A program made the translations under genes and the position numbers. Positions 54,110-64,000 of a stretch of 64,000 nt of DNA are shown here, piece after piece. The stretch is from assembly GCF_032854445.1 (NCBI RefSeq), contig NW_027017959.1, positions 1-64,000 on the forward strand. Direction: 5' to 3'. Position 1 is the stretch's first letter; each line of letters opens with the position of its first letter. The stretch is from Liolophura sinensis (lineage: Eukaryota; Mollusca; Polyplacophora; Chitonida; Chitonidae). The notes under the pieces are model-generated. The model was not told where the DNA came from. It worked only from the letters and a program-made list of their open reading frames with translations, and did no database searches.

Positions 54110-55912
54110 TTTTTTTTTGACCGGGGAAGAACCTTCCATGGAGATCGGCTGGAAGATATCCCTAGTGCGGGGGATGTATCCATCCCATGAGTATCTGATG
54201 TTGAACGACCAACGTTCTCAAACGATCCAAACTTATTAAAAGTTTGGACAGGGCCCTTTGTGGCCTTAAAGGGACGCTCTATGGGGTCAATAGGTTTATT
54301 AGATTTATTATTATTACTTTTGTGACTGATCTTTTTTCATTATTTTTAGGGGGATTGGATTCAGGTTTATCAGGTTCTCTTCTATTTACTGTTTTTGTTG
54401 TGTTCAAGTAGTCTGGGTTGAGGAAGAAGTACGGGCAGGATGAGATGAAAGTTGCACAGAAATAGAACTAGGTCTATCGTTTCAAATTGGCCAAGTTCAA
54501 GAGGTTTGAGTAGCAACAGATGCTACTCGGTAGACCGCATTGGCAAATGAAGTCTGCAAATGAAGTATTAGAAGGCAAGACTAATTTGCGTGGCTCCTGA
54601 TACGATATATTGCTTTTAGTTTTTATAGTGATTGTTTGTTTTTCCTTAAGGAAAAGCGGACAGTCCCTAGAGGAGGCCATGTGATTTCCACCGCAGTTGC
54701 AACACTGAACTTACTGCAGTTGAAACCACCATGACCTTCATTGCCGCCCTTGCCGTGAGCAAATTTTTCGGCAAGTAAAACAACATGTTAGGAACGTATA
54801 AATCCACATTAACAGTATACGGGGCGATGTAAATATACAATGGTAAAGAATTACTATTAAGGGTCAAAATGTATGTATTTAACTTGAGGATGGTATCAGT
54901 TTTTTTTGTTGTGAATCGCTTCACTCTGGCAACACCCTTTGGTTTTAATTCTGTACATATTTCTTCGTCAGATAAATTAATATCACCATTCCCATCAGGC
55001 ATTATTACCTGACAGCTGTTCAGGGAATTGTGAGGGGATGTATAAACAGATATATCGGAAGTTTTATTTAAAACTGATAAATTTTCACGTTGTTGTTTCC
55101 GGAAACTTTCGATGATAATGTCCGCGGATTGTAGTTTTTTGACGGTTTTTAAACTACCGGCTACACCTTTTAAAGCCCGTTCTAACAGAAACGGATGAAT
55201 TTTAGATGCTAACTTTTTCCCTCTTTTTCCCGGACAGTTTCCCTGTTCATTATCAGACGGTTCGGTCAAAACTTCTAACTTCCCCTTTTTTCAGCACTTG
55301 ACGAAGTCGGCTGAGTGGAAGGCCTGATAGATACGTTAGGTACAGATACATATTGGATGAAAGTTTTAAGGAAGACTTGATACTTACATATTCAGAATTC
55401 ACCTCACGTATTCCACACCCACAACGGAGTGCCAACAAAGGCGATGCCTGAGCCTGGGGACACCCAGCAGGAAAGACACCAAAGATGGCCAGATGGCCTT
55501 AATATGCAAACCCAATTCCCCACCGTTTCCACCCAATGAATAAGGTCACACATTAGACAATTAGAAATCCCCTAAACAAAATTTGAGAAATAACATTTAT
55601 TCTCCTAATGGTGAGATGTTTCGGAGAAAATAGGGACCACACAGGGACAAGGCGTGACCAAGCCGATTGATAGGACCGGGCCATCCGACCTGCCGTCTCT
55701 CAGGGCCAAAGTGTTGGATGTGAGGATCTACCAAGACCAACATGCCCTCAGCCATTACGGGTCGCAACCCACGGCAAACAGGTCGCTCCCCGGTTGTTTC
55801 TCACACAATCGAGAAGATGTGAGCCTATTATATTCACCGGGCCCACACGGGAGGGCTTTAACTTAATCGTCTTTCACGACAAGCTTGCCTAGAGGGCTGA
55901 GGTCCTATTCTT
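54110..55912 (-). mobile_element. LINE copy O: 5'UTR and ORF1 only
   Basis: 5'UTR 55912-55400 and ORF1 55310-54115. The frame 55269-54667 (200 codons) covers the N-terminal part; the knuckle region is broken near 54780. ORF2 is absent. Confidence 0.72.
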
Positions 55913-56411
55913 GTTAAGCATTTAAAGGCCATTTGTCTAATACCATAAAATTTATTTGCCATAAGTATTTAGAGATAAGTTTTTTGGCCTATACTTTTCT
56001 AGATATGCTGTTCTGAAATATGCTGGCTCTCGAGATTTATCTGTTTTGTTGTTTTTGCACCTGATTTTAAACCTGTCCGAACATTTTTGTGTTGGTTTTG
56101 TTGTCCTCACCACCATAGCCTGGTTGACTATAGATTTTGCCTACGTCCAGCCAAGATTCGACACAGGCAACACTATATATGGTTTGTTTGTTTGTTTAAG
56201 TCTTATAAGTGTATTGTGATTTTCCTGTTTTAACTAAAGTCTGGTTGTATTTAACTGTGTTTAAACATGTTTGCCTATTTATGTTTTCATTTTTAGTGTT
56301 CCCATCCTATAGAAAATCATTTACTGGCACCTATTTTAAACTTGTGCTTGCCACGATATGGATGTAATCCAACCGATGTGGCGTTAAATCATAATCATTC
56401 ATTCAATCACG
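55913..56411 (+). mobile_element. LINE copy P, diverged 3' ends
   Basis: Two 3' fragments in series (55913-56120 and 56121-56411), the second ending in CATTCATTCA. Old copies. Confidence 0.5.
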
Positions 56412-56632
56412 CGGATTCCCTGTCTTTCTCTCCAACCATGAAAATGGTCACAAATCAGATTCCCACAACCTGACTCACCCATGAGCCACCGCAAATTGTA
56501 AAAGTGGTATAACTTCTCTATTTCGTGATGTTTAGTGTGTACGCACACAGGGGAGCTCTAGGTTACTTGACTTACACAAGATTGCCTAGATGGCCGAGGT
56601 CTTATATATTCCACCCTGGTGACCCCAAGGGG
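56412..56632 (-). mobile_element. LINE 5'UTR remnant near GPCR exon a
   Basis: It contains GAGCTCTAGGTTA, TTGCCTAGATGGCCGAGG and a CCCC..GGGG end at 56632, matching the LINE 5' end, 225 nt past the exon a donor and in the gene's sense. Confidence 0.55.
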
Positions 56633-56857
56633 ATCCCAAATAGAAAGCATTTGAGACCTTCCATTTCTGTTCATTTATTCTCGCCAGGTCTTCAAAATAT
56701 TTAAGGGCAATCAAGTTTATGAATGATGCTAAGGTTTAGTGAAAACTACCGACATGGGCATAGCGAACGACAAAATACCTAACTAATAACTTTTAGCTAT
56801 GGATAATTACACCAATACTGAGGCAATACAAAAGTGTAAGTGTTAAAAGAATTTTAC

Positions 56858-56979
56858 CTGCATTGGTAAACTCAATCCTAACACGAGGATGTCAGAGAAG
56901 GCCAGACCACATAGGAAAACACTAGTAGAATTGCGCAGCCGTGCTGAAGAGAGGACTCCACTGATGATGAGGACATTAC
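56858..56979 (-). CDS. GPCR exon a: TM1 end to TM2
   Basis: On the minus strand, acceptor TTGTTTCAG precedes 56979 and donor GTAAAAT follows 56858. It is 122 nt: two bases completing a glycine codon, then 40 codons ending in phase 0. It encodes the conserved Asn of TM1 (GNVLIISGVL), an intracellular loop (SARLRNSTS) and TM2 with the conserved Asp (FLCGLAFSDILVLGLSLPMQ). It continues in phase into exon b at 28868. The preceding exon (N-terminus and TM1 start) is not in the window. The donor is weaker than those of exons b and c. Confidence 0.9.
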
Positions 56980-57786
56980 CTGAAACAACAAACCCAAAAT
57001 CAGAACGAATGAATGATTATGGCTTAACGCCACATCGGCAATGTTTCACCCATATCGTGGCGACAACAAAGTGAGAACACAAGACTGCTATGACAATGTA
57101 AACAACAAAAGTAAAACAATAAGTACAGACATGTTTAAAAAATATTTAAAAAAACATAGTATATCTGGAAAGCTACATGTATATAACTTTAAAATTTATA
57201 TTTTATGATATAGGCCAATAGCCTTCAAATATGTGATGTCAACATCGCCAGCGATGCTGTCAAAAAAATCATATATAGAGTTGACTGTGTAGAATCTTTG
57301 GCAAAGATGGGCAAAGTCTACACAGTCAACCAGGATATGTTTGATGCCCCATTGGGCATCACATCCAACACACTCGGGAGCAACGCTCCCATCTAAGAAT
57401 GCCCGATATGACATCTCGTTAGAAACTACTCGGTCTCTACGAGACATTCCACAAGTATAAAAATTGTAGCTAATGACAGGATGAATGGCATGCAGTTTGT
57501 TATGGACCTGCAAGTGCAATTCACCCTGCCAAAGGCGACGAATATATACTATCCAAAAAAAGAAACGCATAGGTGTTTTGTTTTATTTTAAAATGAAATA
57601 AATACATTTTGTCTTCATTTCATGAGCAAAATGTGTTTTAATATTGTTAATAGTCACAGTTAGCACACATTTTATTCCTCAAAACATTTCTTGGTTGAAA
57701 ATAGTAAGTAAAAAATACAGCACCACACTGCATCACGTGCAGTCTTACACGCCGAACTTACGCACGGAAAGCATGCAGTGTGTGAC

Positions 57787-57793
57787 TATAAAA
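57787..57793 (+). promoter_or_regulatory. TATA box of Tc1 copy B
   Basis: TATAAAA lies 59 bp upstream of the ATG at 57852, as in copy A. Confidence 0.5.
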
Positions 57794-57851
57794 CCGCAAC
57801 TTCGGGCCGGAAATCGGCGTCTTTCAAGTGGTGTTTTCAAGCTGATTCAAC

Positions 57852-58854
57852 ATGCCACGTCTTGACACTGTCACAAGAAATATTGCCATTGGAAGACTTC
57901 AAGCTGGAGAGTCCCAATCGTCCATTTCTAGACGTCTACACGTCAGCCAGAGCACGATTTCACGGCTTGCTGCCCGCTACAACAATACTGGGACAACAAA
58001 TGACCGTCGGCGTTCAGGTCGACCACGTGTCACTACAGCAGCCCAAGATCGCTACATAAGGGTCCTCCATTTGCGTGACCGTTATGCTACAGCTGAAAGC
58101 ACAGCAGCCAGCATACCGGGACTGAGGAGGATATCAGGTCAGACAGTGCGGAACAGGCTGAGGGAACATGGACTGAGAGCCAGGAGGCCCTATGTTGGGA
58201 TCGTGCTGCGTCCTCACCCTCGCGCCAATCGCCTCCGATGGTGTAACAACGTGACGGCATGGAATCTACGCAACTGGCGACGCATTTGGTTCAGTGATGA
58301 GTCCAGATTCCTATTGCAGAGACGTGATGGTAGAAACCGGGTTTACAGACGTGCTCACGAACGTTATGCCCCTAACTGCGTACGCCAAGTGGACAGATTT
58401 GGTGGAGGGAGTGTGATGATGTGGGCAGCAATATCGTATACTGGTCGTACAAATCTTGTCCACGTTCAGGGAAATCTTACGGCCGTACGCTACCGATACA
58501 CCATCCTGCAGCCACACCTCTTACCTGTCATTGACGTTCCAGTTGTTCCAGCAGGACAACGCCAGACCGCACACGGCACGTGTCACAAGGGACTTCCTCG
58601 CCGAAAACAATGTAAATGTGCTACCCTGGCCGTCCCGTTCCCCGGATCTTAACCCAATTGAGCATCTGTGGGATGAACTTGATCGACGTCTACGCCAACG
58701 TCAACCTCAACCCCAAACGCTTCAAGAGCAAGTTGCATGTTTGCGGGAGGAGTGGCAGAACATTCCCCAGGCCTCTATCCAGCGTCTCATCCAGTCCATG
58801 ACAAGGCGTGTCAGAACTGTTATTCGTGCCCGTGGTGGTCACAACAGATACTGA
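57852..58854 (+). pseudogene. Tc1-like transposase copy B, frameshifted
   Basis: The frame 57852-58652 carries both helix-turn-helix units and the first catalytic Asp (WFSDESRF). A 5 bp deletion near 58536 changes frame just before the second Asp; the rest (FQQDNARPH, IEHLWDEL, RGGHNRY) lies in another frame ending at 58854. Otherwise almost identical to copy A. Confidence 0.9.
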
Positions 58855-61728
58855 CATTCCACTCGAGTGGGAGACTCATTGTGAGTGTCTTACCTCAAGT
58901 TGATGGCCTTGTTGTCTAGATATGGACCCTTCCTCAATCTGTGTAAAAATATTTGCAGAATAGCAATTCTTATTTAGTTATGTATAATTGAAAAGACTCC
59001 ATCACCTCCGCAAAAAACCGGGTTATGCGTTTCTTTTTTTGGATAGTATATTTAAGAATATTTGGGCGAAGTCAGAATACGGATACAGGTTTATATAGGG
59101 CAGACTTCGGCTTCCCTGTCTACGACTGTGTTCCCATGGATGACAGTGTGACTTGGTGTCCAACAGAATATATCTTTACCTCTGTTAAACAGTTTTCTCT
59201 GCAAGGCTATAATGTCAAGAATTAATGGGTTTTTAAATTTATTATTCTGAATTGCCAAATGACAAGACGAGTCAATGCATATCACTGCCCTCTGGGCACG
59301 CAGCCGCAACTCTGTCCCCATCCTTTGACTCGTCAGTGTATATAAAGTTATAATTCATATAATTGCCCTTAATTATAGCGAAACTCTCCTGAATAATAAG
59401 AGGATTTGTATTGATTAGATCAAATATTGATTTGGGTTGCAGTAGTAGCCAGCGAGAAGACTCCGGAAAAGACACTGGACCAATGTCCTCTAGCTTGATG
59501 TTAGCATATTCCAAAATATGGTCCCGTATACGAAGACCAAACGGAGGGATCGTATTGGGATTTTTATTAAATTTGTCTACATTTGATGGATTCAAAACAC
59601 AGTCCTAGGCAGAGTTTGTTGGACAAGTTTTAAGCTTTGTAGCATATTGAAGGCTCAGTTTTATACGTCTGTGATGTAAAGACGGCTCATTTGCCTCCAT
59701 ATATAAGCCATATATTGGTGATGAACAGGATCCAACATTTTAATATACGACTTCCAAGCGGAACCGTATATAATAGACCCATAGCCCAATTTATACCTCA
59801 CCAGAGAACGATATAAGTTAAGTAAAACTGATCGGTCAGCACCCCAATCGGTGCTAGACACGACCCTTAATTATATCGAGAGCCTTTGTATATTTAGCTT
59901 TAAGCATTTTAATATGAGGTATAAAAGATAGCTTAATATCAAATATTATACCTAAAAATTTTGTTTCTCCAACAATTTTAATCTGTTTAACAAAGAAATT
60001 AAGCTTAGGGTCGCCATTTCTGGATTTTATTGAGACTGAGCTGCAACTGACGTTCGATGTTATTTATATTTTTATCTCGGTAGCATGTCAGAAAATCATC
60101 CACGTTTAATGAACCCTCTGTGCCAGATATTAATGTTTAAGATATTGATTTTTATGCTAAACAGAGTTCAGAATGCTGCCCTGGGGTACACCCATTTCCT
60201 GCTCATAAAAGTCAGAGAGAGTGGACCCCACCCGTACCTTAAACTGACGATCAGATAAAAATTCTAATATAAATATTGCTAATCGACCTTTAGGGCCCAT
60301 GTCCGCGAGGTCTTTTAAAATACCATATTTCCATGTGGTGTCGTACGCCTTTCCAAGGTTAAAAAATATCGACACCACATGTTCGTTATTGATGAAGCCA
60401 TCACGAATAAAGGGTTCGAATCGAACAAGGTGACCCACGGTAGATCTACCTTGCCGAAAACCACATTGTATATTAGAAAGTAACTTCTTCGTTTCAAGAA
60501 ACCAAACAAGTCTATCATTAATCATCCCTTCCATAGTCTTACAGACACATTTTGTAAGAGCTATGGGACGGTAATTATGTGGATCAGTATGATCCTTACC
60601 CGGTTTGGGAATCGGGATAATACACGCCTCCTTCCATGAGGGTGGAAAATTACCAGACATCCAAATATCATTGAGCAAGTCCAAGAGAGTTTTAAGGGGC
60701 GCAGGTGGTAAATGGATCAGAAGTTTATAATATACGTTATCAGGACCAGAAGCAGTATCGTGGGCCTTTTGTAATGTAGTTTAAAGTTCTTCGATATTAA
60801 AAGGACAATTATAATGTTCTAAAGTTTTAGAAGAAAGGGCAATGTAATTTTCTCCTTCTGGTTTTTAATACGTTGGAATTCTTTTGTATAATTCTCAGAA
60901 GAGGATTTCTTGTCTCAGCTAGTTTATTAGCTGTATCGGATGGAGAGCTTAATATATTATCTCCATCTTTTAAATGCTGGACTCTTGCTTTATTATATTT
61001 GCCTCTAAGCTTCTGAACCATATTCCAGACCAATTTACGTATGGGTGTTTTTGACGTAATACCTGGAACAAAGTTCCGCCAACTAGATCTCTTGGACTTG
61101 CGTAATCGACGAACCTTAGATCTAAAATTACCAACCCGGTTTAAATTATTATAAGTACGACAATGATTAAGTCATTAAATCATCCAGTCTGCTTTATCGA
61201 ATTTCCACCTAGCTACTCGCTCTAAAGAATTAGAAATGATATACTGTAGGATTATAGGAAAATGGTCACTACCACAAAGATCGTCATGCACCTTCCAAGA
61301 AAAATCAAGGAGAAGTGCTGAATCTGTGATAGTGAGATCGACAGCAGAATAAGCGCCATTACCCGGATGTAAATAGGTATTAGAACCATCATTGAAATAA
61401 CAGTTCCTCCTTCGAGAAGAGGTCTTCTCCTATCTTGCCCTTATGATTTATGTTTTTCTGCCCCATAGGGGATTATGGGAATTAAAATTATAATTATAAA
61501 CGGTTTTGGCATTTGTTCTTTTAAATTATGTAACTTCAAAGCTGACAAATAAATTTTAGGAGGCATATACACGGAACATAATATGATTGTTTCAGACAAT
61601 GAAACACGGACGGCCACAGCCTGAAACTCTGTATCCAGAGTAACAGAACTGTGAACAACATTGTTATTGATGAAGATCGAGGAGCCGGCTGCAGCTCGCA
61701 CTTCTTCATTTGAATAAGTACTATATTG

Positions 61729-62475
61729 TTATGTGCACAACTGCCGTCAGCTTCTAAATTTAGCTTGCCACTGTTTACATATGCTGAGTTCAGGGCCTGC
61801 TATCTGCCTCTGCCTTAGAATGTTCCAAAATACCCTCAGTTCGGGGCCTGTTTGTTTACGCCAAGTGTTCAAGGATTTTCTTATTCTAGAAAATTCCACC
61901 ACTCCATATAAGACCTATGAAAGCAGGTCGATAGAGGAGAAAGGAGAATTATTGAGAGTTTTGGATGTTTTCGCTGTGTATTACTTTAGTAGGCCTTTTG
62001 TGCTGAATTTTTGTGTCTTTATAGCCTCTGGCTTTGTTATATCCTATCTCCACCGAGCACTTGTTCAGTTGGAACTTGTATATTTAATTTGTGCTCTTGT
62101 GTACACAGTGCTTATTAGTACACGGACCCTGTCTGTGGAATTTTGTGTATATTTCGTCATACACTCAGTTATACTATGGATTTTCCCTCTTATTTGTGCA
62201 TTTGTGCCTGTATGGCTTTCAGCATTGTGGAATATATGCGTCCGTTTGGACTTGACACCGTTGTACATGTAAGTACTTTAGTATTTGTATAGATACTGCT
62301 ATCCTTTCTTGTTCAACTTAAGTGTCTGTAAAAATCTTGTTATCTGTTCTTGTTAAACCTAATAAATTGTTGTAAAATAAAATCTGCTGGTTTTGGTTAC
62401 TTTTTTGTGCGGCTAAACTGTCGTGTACTTCGAACAAACCATCTCTTTATAATACAGACAGTTTGGGTCGTAACA
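61729..62475 (+). mobile_element. Solo LTR, 747 bp, with 4 bp target duplication
   Basis: It begins TGTTATGTGC and ends GTCGTAACA, with TGTTA/TAACA as short inverted ends. It is flanked by ATAT on both sides (61725-61728 and 62476-62479) inside LINE Q. The empty site is seen in LINE D near 26510 (AGTACTATATAATGAATAAT). AATAAA at 62361 gives the plus orientation. No second LTR or internal region, so it is a recombined solo LTR, probably Gypsy type. Confidence 0.85.
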
Positions 62476-64000
62476 ATATAACGAATAATTTTTAAGAGTT
62501 ATTTTATCTTTGTCAGACAAAGGGCAATAGGATTTAGCAATTGAACTAGCTGTGTTATTCCAACAAAATTAAACTGAAGACCTGGAGAGTTCCATTGTAT
62601 AATTGTGTCTAAAGAAATTATGGAGGAAGGCATATGGGAGATTTATGTTTGGACCCTTCCTTGAAGATCGGCTGGAAGATTTCCCTGGTGCTGGTGATGT
62701 ATCCATCACATCCGCCTCTGATGCCTTAGAGGGACGCTAGGTTTATTATTTTGGCTATGAGATTTATTTTCACACTTAGTTCTGGCAGTTTTGTTTTTGG
62801 TTTAATCAGGTTCAGGTTTATCAGTTTGTGTATTATTTACTCGGTTTTTTTGATTTACTGTAGTGCTGTGGGTTGAACAGGAATTACAGGTAGGTTGAGC
62901 ACAAGGCTGTAAAGGTATCCAACTAGGTTTGTCGTTTCCAATGAGCCAAGTCAGTGAAGCTTCAGTATCAACAGATGCTACTCTCTTGACCACATTGGCA
63001 TACGAAGATTGCAGTGAAGTATTAGAAAGGGAGGCCAATTTGCGGGACTCCTGATAAGACATATTGTTTGTGGTTTTTAAATCTATTATTTGTTTTTCCT
63101 TAAGGAAAAGCGGTCAGTGCCTAGAGGAGGGCGTGTGATCTCCACCGCAGTTGCAACACTTAACTGTGTTGCTGCAGTCGAAACCATTATGAACTTCTCT
63201 GCCGCATCTGAAACAAGTTTAGTTTTGCATTGGCCCTTGCCGTGACCAAATTTTTGGTAACGTGTAGGATTAGGGACATATAAATCCACAATAACCCTAT
63301 ACGGGCCAATGTAGATTTACGATAGCAGAGAGGTACTATTAAAGGTCAAATGGTATGCATTTAATTTGAGGACGTTGCCAGCTTTTTTTGTTGTGAAACG
63401 GTTCACTCTGGCAACACCCTATAGTTTTAATTCTGAACAGAATTCTTCTTTAGGTAAGAGAATGATATCTCCATCCCTGTCACGTATTATTCCCGGACAG
63501 CTGTTCTGGGAATTGTGAGGGGTTGTATGATCAGAGATTTTCTTCAGAGATAATAAATTTTTTGATTACTGTTTCCGGAAACATTCGATGAGAATGTCCC
63601 GAGATCGTAGTTTTTTAATTGTTTTTAAAGTGCCTGCTGTGCGTTCTAAAGCCCTTTTTAGCAGAAAAGGATGGAATTTTGAGGCCAGCTTTTGTTCACT
63701 CTAAGTGAAAAGAGCGATAAACGCCGGTCAATTGTCTAGTCTTATCAAGCGGATCATACATGAGGTATACTCGAACAAATTGATTTATACAACAGAGGAA
63801 ATAGGAACTACGCCGAGGCAAGACGTGACCGAGCCGATTGGTCGGACCGGGCCCATCCGTCCTCCCGTCTCTCTCCAAGTAAGGGCCAAAGTGGCGTGTT
63901 GGGCGTGAGACCAGCCATGCTCATTACATCTGCATGATAGCTTTATGAACAGTTGCAATCAAAGCGCAACTGAGATACCTTGTTTAATTGTTATTTGACC

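Larger units (their letters stand above)
57547..59048 (+). mobile_element. Tc1-like transposon copy B, 1502 bp, in LINE Q
   Basis: Same 25 bp inverted ends as copy A, flanked by TA (57545-57546 and 59049-59050). The interrupted sequence GAATATATTTAAG is intact in LINE D near 24430, which proves the insertion. It lacks about 25 bp near 57705 and 5 bp in the transposase relative to copy A. Confidence 0.92.
57006..63990 (-). mobile_element. LINE copy Q, near full length, with nested Tc1 copy B and solo LTR
   Basis: The ATTC tail is at 57006, with ORF2 C-terminus 57570-57196, then, after the Tc1, RNase H 59595-59091, RT 60684-60157 (CGFRQGRSTVGHLV, MGVPQGSI) and a linker. APE remnants lie at 61701-61200, ORF1 at about 63700-62620 and 5'UTR to the window edge. 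The ORF2 start is mutated (TAATT in place of TAATG). Without the nested elements it is about 4.7 kb, so it also has internal losses. Confidence 0.78.

Noticed and set aside
61733-62272. 179-codon hydrophobic frame on the plus strand
   Set aside because: It lies wholly inside a solo LTR with TG/CA ends and a 4 bp target duplication; T-rich LTR sequence gives a chance membrane-like frame.

Overview
The window looks like nuclear DNA of a marine invertebrate, most likely a mollusc. This rests on spliced exons with GT/AG borders, a large RNase H-bearing LINE family, tRNA-derived SINEs, Tc1-like transposons, Gypsy LTR pieces and a Polinton/Maverick. The taxon is an inference; no rRNA or mitochondrial marker is present.

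Host gene: only about 370 bp are recognisable host coding sequence. Three consecutive exons of one rhodopsin-family GPCR lie on the minus strand at 56858-56979 (TM1-TM2), 28744-28868 (ECL1-TM3, ending inside the E/DRY arginine codon) and 5545-5668 (ICL2-TM4). Their splice phases match exactly. Nearly everything else is intron filled with mobile DNA: introns of about 28.0 and 23.1 kb, plus parts of the flanking introns.

Polinton part (1-3858 and about 7255-22417): two Polintons point at each other across a 3.4 kb spacer that holds the TM4 exon. P1 is cut by the window start. P2 is about 15.2 kb and carries an rve integrase, a protein-primed-type PolB, an A32/FtsK-like packaging ATPase, a double-jelly-roll-type major capsid gene and about ten smaller conserved genes. 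Most are broken by single frameshifts or in-frame stops, so P2 is a young but decayed copy. I found no adenovirus-type protease. Both copies share two tRNA-like units between terminal repeat and first gene.

Rest (3866-7196 and 22425-63990): at least 17 pieces of one I/Nimb-like LINE family, with a 5'UTR, an ORF1 carrying CCHC knuckles, an ORF2 carrying APE, RT and RNase H, and an (ATTC)n tail. ORF1 and ORF2 overlap as TAATG. Nested in or beside these are two copies of a 1.5 kb Tc1-like element (one with an intact transposase), an older Tc1-like element split by two LINE insertions, four SINEs, a 747 bp solo LTR, a Gmr1-like Gypsy pol fragment and a Crypton-like tyrosine recombinase fragment. 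Target-site duplications give a relative order for many insertions. No rRNA, canonical tRNA, CRISPR array or bacterial-type operon was seen.
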